Below are positions 6,715-10,641 of a stretch of DNA of 10,641 bases, piece after piece. The position numbers and the translations under genes are program-made. The notes below the pieces were generated by a model, which was not told where the DNA came from, made no database searches, and was given only the letters and a program-made list of their open reading frames with translations. Location of the stretch: positions 1-10,641 of the forward strand of contig JARFQS010000624.1 in the NCBI GenBank assembly GCA_029287645.1, read 5' to 3'. How positions within the stretch are numbered: the stretch's first letter is position 1; each line of letters begins with the position of its first letter. The DNA comes from Thermoanaerobaculia bacterium. Its GTDB lineage: Bacteria > Acidobacteriota > Thermoanaerobaculia > Multivoradales > JAHEKO01.

Positions 6715-8582
6715 CCTCTGCTCGCTGTGAATCACTTCTCTCTGTAGTACCGGGCCTGCTTCTGGCCCTCCTGTCTTGCTGGTTCGGCACCTTGCCGGGT
6801 GGAGCGACCGCGCTCGGTACGATCGTTGGAGTCACGGCCATCGTGTGGTTGGCCCTGATCGGCGCGCCGCACTGGTCGGATCCGCTGCAACTGGGCCGCC
6901 GTCTGGGCCTGGTCCTTCCACTGGCCCTGGTTGCAGCCACCTTGCTGAGCTGGTCCTCATCACCGGCCAGCAGGTCGGGACAGCTAGGAGTACTCCTTCT
7001 GCCTGCCCTTCTCTTGGCACCCGCCGGTGTGGCGCGGTGTTGGCGGAATCCGAGGCACCTGCAGATCGGCTTGGATTCCCTATCGCTGGTGATCGTGGTG
7101 GTGTCCGTGTGGAGCCTCGTTGACTGGTGGCGCCTCGACTCGCCGCGCGCAGCCATGCCCCTTGGCCACCACAATCTCCTGGCGGGCTGGCTGGTGTTGC
7201 TCATGCCTCTCGCCATCGTGGGCCTCCACCGTTCCGGCGCTCGCCGGTGGCTCGCGGCTGCGGCTCTGATTGTCGGCACAAGTGCCATTTTGGCAACCGG
7301 TTCGGCCCTCGGTCTGACGGCCGTGATCCTTCAATGTCTCCTCGCAGCTTTCTGGTGGCCTTCTCTGCGAATCCCCTTCGCGGCGGCCGCAGTGCTTGCG
7401 GGTCTGAGCCAACTCCCTAGGGCAATGCACGTCCTCTCGGCCACCGACGTATCCACCAAGGCGCGCATCCTGTATCTACAGGCCGCTTGGGATGGCATCC
7501 TCGAGCGGCCTGCCTTCGGATGGGGCCCCGGATCGACACCCTGGCTGATAGCCGGCTTCCTGGAACCGGATCCTACGGTCAATCCTCCAAGTCAGGTGGT
7601 AGGCGACCTGCACTCGCTACCGGCTCAGATGGCGTTCGAGCTCGGCCTGGTAGGTCTGGCCTTGGCCTCCGGCCTCTGGTTGCTCTTTCTCGTTCGGCGG
7701 TGGTCCACGAGAGAGAAGGTTGCCGTCCGACCCGAGCGGCTGGCGCCCCTGACCGGCTTGGTTGGAGGAACCCTCTTCCTGCTCGGAAACGCACCATTTA
7801 CGGTCCTCGCGCTGCCCCTGGCCCTCATCCTCACCTGTGGGGCTGCGCTCGCAGCGGGTCCCGGGCTGCAGACTCGAGGATCGAGGTCGCGGCTTCTCTT
7901 CGCTCTATTGTATCTGCTGCCCGTTGGCGTCCTGCTTCTCCCTATGATCCTGGCGCAGGTGCACTACGATAGGGCCGCCACCTCCGAATCCTCGGTTCGA
8001 ACTCTCGACGAGATCGACTGGGCCACGTCGCTGGATCCCTCCTTTCCCCTGTACGGTGCCCGGAAGGCATGGCTGCAGGGATCTCTCCATGGCGTCGACG
8101 ACGATTCGGCTCGACTCGCTCTACAGTCAGCCGAGTTGGCAAAGGGGGTGGCTCCGCTCTGGCTGGCCGCCGGCTTCATGGGCCTCGAAGTCTCGGCTGA
8201 CTGGACCCTGGACGCTCTGTCAACTGCCAGGAACCTGGATCCTCTATCACCGCTGCCACCCCTACTGATGGCGCTGAGCCAACCGCAGCATCCCGAGGCG
8301 GGCCGGTGGGCGGCTCTGGCCCTGCGGCTCGAGCCGCGACTCTCCAGAACGTCTCGATTTCTCGACAATCCCGAGCTGATCGATGCAACGATGGAAGTAC
8401 TCGAAGCGAGCGGCCAGGACGGGGACTTGCTCGCTCGGCTTCGGACCGCGACGCCAGCCCTGCCACCGGGTGCGGCTATCGGCCTCATCATGGATAGGGA
8501 GCCCGCCCTCGCCTTCTCGCTCTATGGTTTTCGACGTCGCCCGTGGCCAGCAACCCTGGTTCGCCTCCCCTTGGGGCCCTAG
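6711..8582 (+). CDS. O-antigen ligase-like (Wzy_C family) polytopic membrane protein with C-terminal helical region
   Basis: A 623-residue inner-membrane protein with about ten or more hydrophobic segments up to residue 415, then a soluble C-terminal part. Landmarks of the O-antigen ligase/polymerase (Wzy_C) superfamily are GHHNLLAGWLVLLMPLA (152-168), R252-ILYLQAAWDGI followed by RPAFGWGPGSTPW (266-278), and H301-SLPAQMAFELGLVGLAL in the large external loop. In WaaL-type enzymes, Arg and His residues in this loop are needed to move a lipid-linked glycan; R252 and H301 are the likely equivalents by position. The C-terminal 200 residues contain degenerate TPR-like helices (DEIDWATSLDPSFPLYGARK, LSTARNLDPLSPLPPLLM, AALALRLEPRL), as seen in other family members. 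The substrate, O-antigen, exopolysaccharide or glycoprotein glycan, cannot be decided, as no glycosyltransferases lie nearby. The GTG start sits in GTGA, overlapping the TPR gene, without a clear ribosome binding site. Confidence 0.85.
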   Translation: MTSARCESLLSVVPGLLLALLSCWFGTLPGGATALGTIVGVTAIVWLALIGAPHWSDPLQLGRRLGLVLPLALVAATLLSWSSSPASRSGQLGVLLLPALLLAPAGVARCWRNPRHLQIGLDSLSLVIVVVSVWSLVDWWRLDSPRAAMPLGHHNLLAGWLVLLMPLAIVGLHRSGARRWLAAAALIVGTSAILATGSALGLTAVILQCLLAAFWWPSLRIPFAAAAVLAGLSQLPRAMHVLSATDVSTKARILYLQAAWDGILERPAFGWGPGSTPWLIAGFLEPDPTVNPPSQVVGDLHSLPAQMAFELGLVGLALASGLWLLFLVRRWSTREKVAVRPERLAPLTGLVGGTLFLLGNAPFTVLALPLALILTCGAALAAGPGLQTRGSRSRLLFALLYLLPVGVLLLPMILAQVHYDRAATSESSVRTLDEIDWATSLDPSFPLYGARKAWLQGSLHGVDDDSARLALQSAELAKGVAPLWLAAGFMGLEVSADWTLDALSTARNLDPLSPLPPLLMALSQPQHPEAGRWAALALRLEPRLSRTSRFLDNPELIDATMEVLEASGQDGDLLARLRTATPALPPGAAIGLIMDREPALAFSLYGFRRRPWPATLVRLPLGP

Positions 8583-8597
8583 GACGTTCCGACAAGC

Positions 8598-8603
8598 TAG
8601 AAT
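8598..8603 (+). promoter_or_regulatory. Candidate -10 (GCTAGAAT context) for the ParA gene
   Basis: TAGAAT in the context AAGCTAGAAT is close to the TATAAT consensus and lies in the 101-base spacer, about 80 bases before the chosen GTG of the ParA gene. TTGGGG at 8571-8576 is the only -35-like element, but its spacing of 21 is too long to be convincing. Confidence 0.35.
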
Positions 8604-8683
8604 ACCTATCGGCTGAACCGTGGCACCACCTGGCCTTCGACCCCTCATGGGTGGAGCGGTCCCGAGTGCCCAAGGGAAGAGTT

Positions 8684-9493
8684 GTGATTACTGCCATCCT
8701 GAGCAGAAAAGGAGGAGTTGGGAAGACCACCACCTCTGTGAACCTGGCTGCTGCCCTGGCCGGCCAGGGGTACAAGGTGCTCCTCCTGGATCTCGACAGT
8801 CAGGCCTCGACCTCTCTCTCCCTCGGCGTCTCGAGATGGGCCCTGGCTCCTTCGTCGGCCGATATTCTCTTGAATTCCTATCCGATCGCAGATGCCATCA
8901 GAGCGACGCGGGTCATGGGTCTCTATCTCATCACCGCCTCGACCGATCTCACCAGCCTCGACCGCGAGCTGGGCCCCTTGCCGCGCCGGGAGAGCCTGCT
9001 CAAGGAGGAGCTCTCCGAGGTTGCGGACGACTTCGACTTCGTGCTGATCGACTGCCCCGCGTTTCCGTCGCTGGCACCGGTCAACGCACTCATGGCCTCC
9101 GATTGCTACATCGTCCCCGCGGTGCCTCATTATCTGGCTATCGAGGGTGTACGTAATGTCTGCGCTTCGGCCGACCGCCTGTGTCAGCGGCTGGGCAGCC
9201 CTACCCGCCTCCTCGGAGTGGTGCTCACCATGGTGGACTATCGCACCCGGGCGAATCGAGACAACGTGCGGCGGATCCGCGAAGAATTCGAGGAACGCGT
9301 GTTCGCGCTCGAAATCCGCACCAACATCCGTCTGGCGGAAGCTCCCGCGCAGGGTCAGACCATCTTCGAATTCGACCCCAGCTCTCCCGGCGCGGAAGCC
9401 TACAGGCTGCTCTCCGAGGAGTTCGTCTTGCGGGCTGGACTGATGGGGGGGTTCGCCCTTCCGGACAAAAGGGCGGCCTTCGCCAGTAGCTAG
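8684..9493 (+). CDS. Orphan ParA-family partitioning ATPase (SIMIBI P-loop)
   Basis: A 269-residue ParA/Soj-type ATPase. The deviant Walker A is K9-G-G-V-G-K14-T-T (signature Lys9), the A' motif is LLLDLDSQAS (D36, D38), and the Walker B is FDFVLID123-C-P. Later blocks are NALMASDCYIVPAVPHYLAIEGV, LGVVLTMVDYRTRANRD and IRTNIRLAEAPAQGQTIFEF, all diagnostic of ParA. Such proteins dimerise on ATP, bind DNA non-specifically or the membrane, and position chromosomes, plasmids or protein complexes. The A' motif reads DSQAS rather than the usual DPQGN/DPQAN. No ParB or other partner lies beside it, so the cargo is unknown. The frame is open back to 8543, but I chose the GTG at 8684: AAGGGA (8672-8677) lies six bases upstream, the protein then starts at ITAILSRKGG as ParA proteins usually do, and it no longer overlaps the preceding gene. 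The short C-terminal tail (GGFALPDKRAAFASS) is unusual but unexplained. Confidence 0.88.
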   Translation: MITAILSRKGGVGKTTTSVNLAAALAGQGYKVLLLDLDSQASTSLSLGVSRWALAPSSADILLNSYPIADAIRATRVMGLYLITASTDLTSLDRELGPLPRRESLLKEELSEVADDFDFVLIDCPAFPSLAPVNALMASDCYIVPAVPHYLAIEGVRNVCASADRLCQRLGSPTRLLGVVLTMVDYRTRANRDNVRRIREEFEERVFALEIRTNIRLAEAPAQGQTIFEFDPSSPGAEAYRLLSEEFVLRAGLMGGFALPDKRAAFASS

Positions 9494-9496
9494 AAT
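9491..9496 (+). promoter_or_regulatory. Candidate -10 (GCTAGAAT) upstream of the TonB gene
   Basis: TAGAAT in AGTAGCTAGAAT repeats the motif before the ParA gene base for base over GCTAGAAT and overlaps the ParA stop codon. It is 151 bases from the TonB ATG, so a leader of about 145 bases would contain the hairpin at 9561-9577. No good -35 is seen, so the call is weak. Confidence 0.25.
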
Positions 9497-9560
9497 CACG
9501 GGTGATGAGGTAGTCTTTGCCGGCTCTCGTTGCGGCTCGCACCGCCGACGATGACCCGAC

Positions 9561-9577
9561 CCCATCGAGACGATGGG
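9561..9577. repeat. Perfect 7-bp stem, 3-base loop hairpin in the ParA-TonB spacer
   Basis: CCCATCG, then AGA, then CGATGGG form a perfect short hairpin within the 154-base non-coding spacer 9494-9647. No T-run follows, so it is not a classical terminator. It may be a leader structure, a weak attenuator or a protein-binding inverted repeat. Apart from this and the -10-like motif, nothing else was found in that spacer. Confidence 0.5.
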
Positions 9578-9647
9578 AACCCAGCGGCACCTTCTCCGTA
9601 TCTAACCAAGACGTGACGGCCCGAGAATTGCATCCTTTCGTCTGAAT

Positions 9648-10400
9648 ATGTTCGAAGACAGCTCCAGCTGGCAACGCGTCAAGGGTGGGGAACCGAAGAC
9701 CATCAGGATGCATCTCGGGTACGTGCCCGAGATCGACACGTCTGCCGAGGAGAGGGAGTCGAAGATCCGCACGCGAATCGCGATCGCCGTGGCCGTGGCG
9801 CTCCACGTAATCCTATTCGTGATGAACATGCCCGAGATGGAGGCCAAGCCGATGCGCGTGGGCCGGAAGCAAGAGGTCTACATGGTGCAACAGATCCGCT
9901 TCAATCCGCCTCCTCCACAGCAGCAGCAACAGATCCCCAAGCGGTCGGAGAAACGCAAGAAAGTGCCGATTCCCGACCCGACCCCGGACGAGCCCGAACC
10001 CATCGTCGTCGAGAACGTAGATGTACCTGAGACCGATCTGACGGACCTGGACGACGCCGTCTTCGGAGTTCCCAATGTTCCGCAGGGATTCGGGCGGTAT
10101 CCGGGCAGCGGCCCGATGAAGGTGGGTGGCGCCGTCCTGCCACCCCGAAAGACCTACTCTCCCGCACCTCCCTACACCGAGGAGGCGCGCCAAGGGCGGA
10201 TTCAGGGAGTGGTGATCCTGGAGGCCATCATCGACGCGGAGGGCAACGTCCGCGACGTGAAGGTGCTCAAGGGTCTGCCGATGGGCTTGAGCGAGTCCGC
10301 GGTCGAAACCGCCATGCAGTGGAAGTTCGAGCCAGCCACCATGGAAGGCGAGCCGGTGGCTGTCTACTTCAGCCTGACGATCAGATTCTCGCTGCAGTAG
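9648..10400 (+). CDS. TonB-family energy transducer protein
   Basis: A 250-residue protein with the three-part TonB layout. A cytoplasmic N-terminus (MFEDSSSW, a start common in Acidobacteriota TonB proteins) leads to a single transmembrane anchor at about 44-60 containing H53, which corresponds by position to the essential TonB transmembrane His. The Ser usually four residues earlier is Ala49 here. A Pro/Gln/charged periplasmic linker follows, with PPPPQQQQQ at 87-95 and an acidic-proline stretch (PDPTPDEPEP). The C-terminal domain (174-250) shows the family pattern PPYTEEARQGRIQGVV, DAEGNVRDVKVLKGLP, SAVETAMQWKFEPATMEGEPV and FSLTIRFSL. With ExbB/ExbD it would carry proton-motive energy to outer-membrane receptors or a related envelope machine, but no exbB, exbD or receptor genes are in view. 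The ATG lacks a clear ribosome binding site; the next Met (position 21) would discard the typical MFEDS start. Confidence 0.9.
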   Translation: MFEDSSSWQRVKGGEPKTIRMHLGYVPEIDTSAEERESKIRTRIAIAVAVALHVILFVMNMPEMEAKPMRVGRKQEVYMVQQIRFNPPPPQQQQQIPKRSEKRKKVPIPDPTPDEPEPIVVENVDVPETDLTDLDDAVFGVPNVPQGFGRYPGSGPMKVGGAVLPPRKTYSPAPPYTEEARQGRIQGVVILEAIIDAEGNVRDVKVLKGLPMGLSESAVETAMQWKFEPATMEGEPVAVYFSLTIRFSLQ

Positions 10401-10437
10401 GGCCAGAGAAGACGGCCGGGAAGGCCACCCGCGGCAG

Positions 10438-10608
10438 CTAGTCGAAGGACCCCAGCACTCCGAGAGTGAAATCGATGTCGTACGGCGTGTGATCCGCCGA
10501 AATCTGGAAGCGGATCTCCTCGTCTCCCTTCGGCACCACCGGAAAATTGAGACCGGTAGCGAGGACACCGTGTCGCTTCAGGTGTTCAACCAGGGATGAG
10601 GTTCGGGC
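10438..10608 (-). CDS. C-terminal fragment of an alpha-oxoamine synthase / class I-II aminotransferase-type PLP enzyme
   Basis: Only the last 56 genomic residues are present; the gene enters from the right and is cut by the contig end. The segment GLNFPVVPKGDEEIRFQISA, followed by DHTPYDIDFTLGVL, matches the C-terminal domain shared by glycine C-acetyltransferase (Kbl), 8-amino-7-oxononanoate synthase (BioF) and serine palmitoyltransferase. In that family a PVVPKG-type loop precedes the IR.QxSAxHT strand and helix, and the Arg of IRFQ is the likely substrate-carboxylate contact. Which family member this is cannot be decided without the lysine-bearing core. The frame appears to continue to an ATG at 10623, but those five codons (MYKRQ) belong to the sequencing adapter. 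The gene is convergent with the TonB gene, 37 bases apart, with no clear terminator between them. Confidence 0.82.
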   Translation of the reverse strand, partial: ARTSSLVEHLKRHGVLATGLNFPVVPKGDEEIRFQISADHTPYDIDFTLGVLGSFD

Positions 10609-10641
10609 CTGTCTCTTATACACATCTGACGCTGCCGACGA
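10609..10641. other. Untrimmed Nextera/Tn5 tagmentation adapter (not genomic)
   Basis: Bases 10609-10627 are CTGTCTCTTATACACATCT, the 19-bp Tn5 mosaic end. Bases 10628-10641 are GACGCTGCCGACGA, the reverse complement of the Read 1 tail used only in Nextera kits. All 33 bases match the reverse complement of that transposase adapter, so the last genomic base is about 10608. The match is by recall of the published adapter sequence. Confidence 0.97.

Noticed and set aside
8543..8683. N-terminal extension of ParA overlapping the O-antigen ligase-like gene
   Set aside because: ParA homologues begin just before the P-loop strand, a ribosome binding site precedes the GTG at 8684, and the extension would include a promoter-like motif.
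10401..10437. Intrinsic terminator between the convergent TonB and PLP-enzyme genes
   Set aside because: Only a 4-bp GGCC/GGCC stem (10414-10426) is present, with no T-tract on either strand; too weak to call.
10609..10627. Natural Tn5/IS50 end or transposon insertion
   Set aside because: The 19-bp mosaic end is an engineered sequence and is followed directly by the Nextera-specific 14-base tail, so it is library adapter, not a mobile element.
1..10641. CRISPR array, tRNA or rRNA genes, prophage or defence genes
   Set aside because: No spaced direct repeats, tRNA-like cloverleaf, rRNA core sequence, integrase or defence domain was recognised on either strand.

Overview
The window is a high-GC, tightly packed bacterial chromosomal segment with ordinary housekeeping and envelope genes. 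Nothing in it looks like a prophage, transposon, CRISPR array or defence island. Several features fit a Gram-negative with an outer membrane: a TonB-family energy transducer starting MFEDS, exported TPR and beta-propeller proteins, an O-antigen-ligase-like polytopic protein, and extended -10-like GCTA(G/C)(A/G)(A/T)T motifs. The style resembles Acidobacteriota (Thermoanaerobaculia-like), but that assignment is inference from gene style only.

Left half (1-4328), all minus strand, transcribed right to left: an exported TolB-like beta-propeller protein with a near-perfect Shine-Dalgarno; a YheT-like alpha/beta hydrolase; the phosphatidylserine synthase pssA; and a YyaL/SPATA20-type thioredoxin-domain protein. 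The last is coupled to pssA by an ATGA overlap and runs off the left edge. A 147-bp divergent spacer (4329-4475) holds a 20-bp perfect palindrome and a candidate extended -10.

Right half (4476-10400), all plus strand: a catalytic-core-only cystathionine beta-synthase/cysteine synthase-type PLP enzyme; a spacer with a long two-tier inverted repeat; a secreted TPR protein overlapping by GTGA with an O-antigen ligase-like membrane protein; an orphan ParA-type ATPase; and a TonB-family protein. A convergent gene at the right edge encodes the C-terminus of an alpha-oxoamine synthase-type PLP enzyme.

The last 33 bases (10609-10641) are not genomic. They match the reverse complement of the Nextera/Tn5 tagmentation Read 1 adapter, so the contig ends in untrimmed adapter, and the apparent Met start of the last reading frame (MYKRQ) is an adapter artefact. 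I found no convincing undescribed multi-gene system. The best leads are the regulatory palindromes in the two main spacers, the TPR/O-antigen-ligase pair and the orphan ParA.
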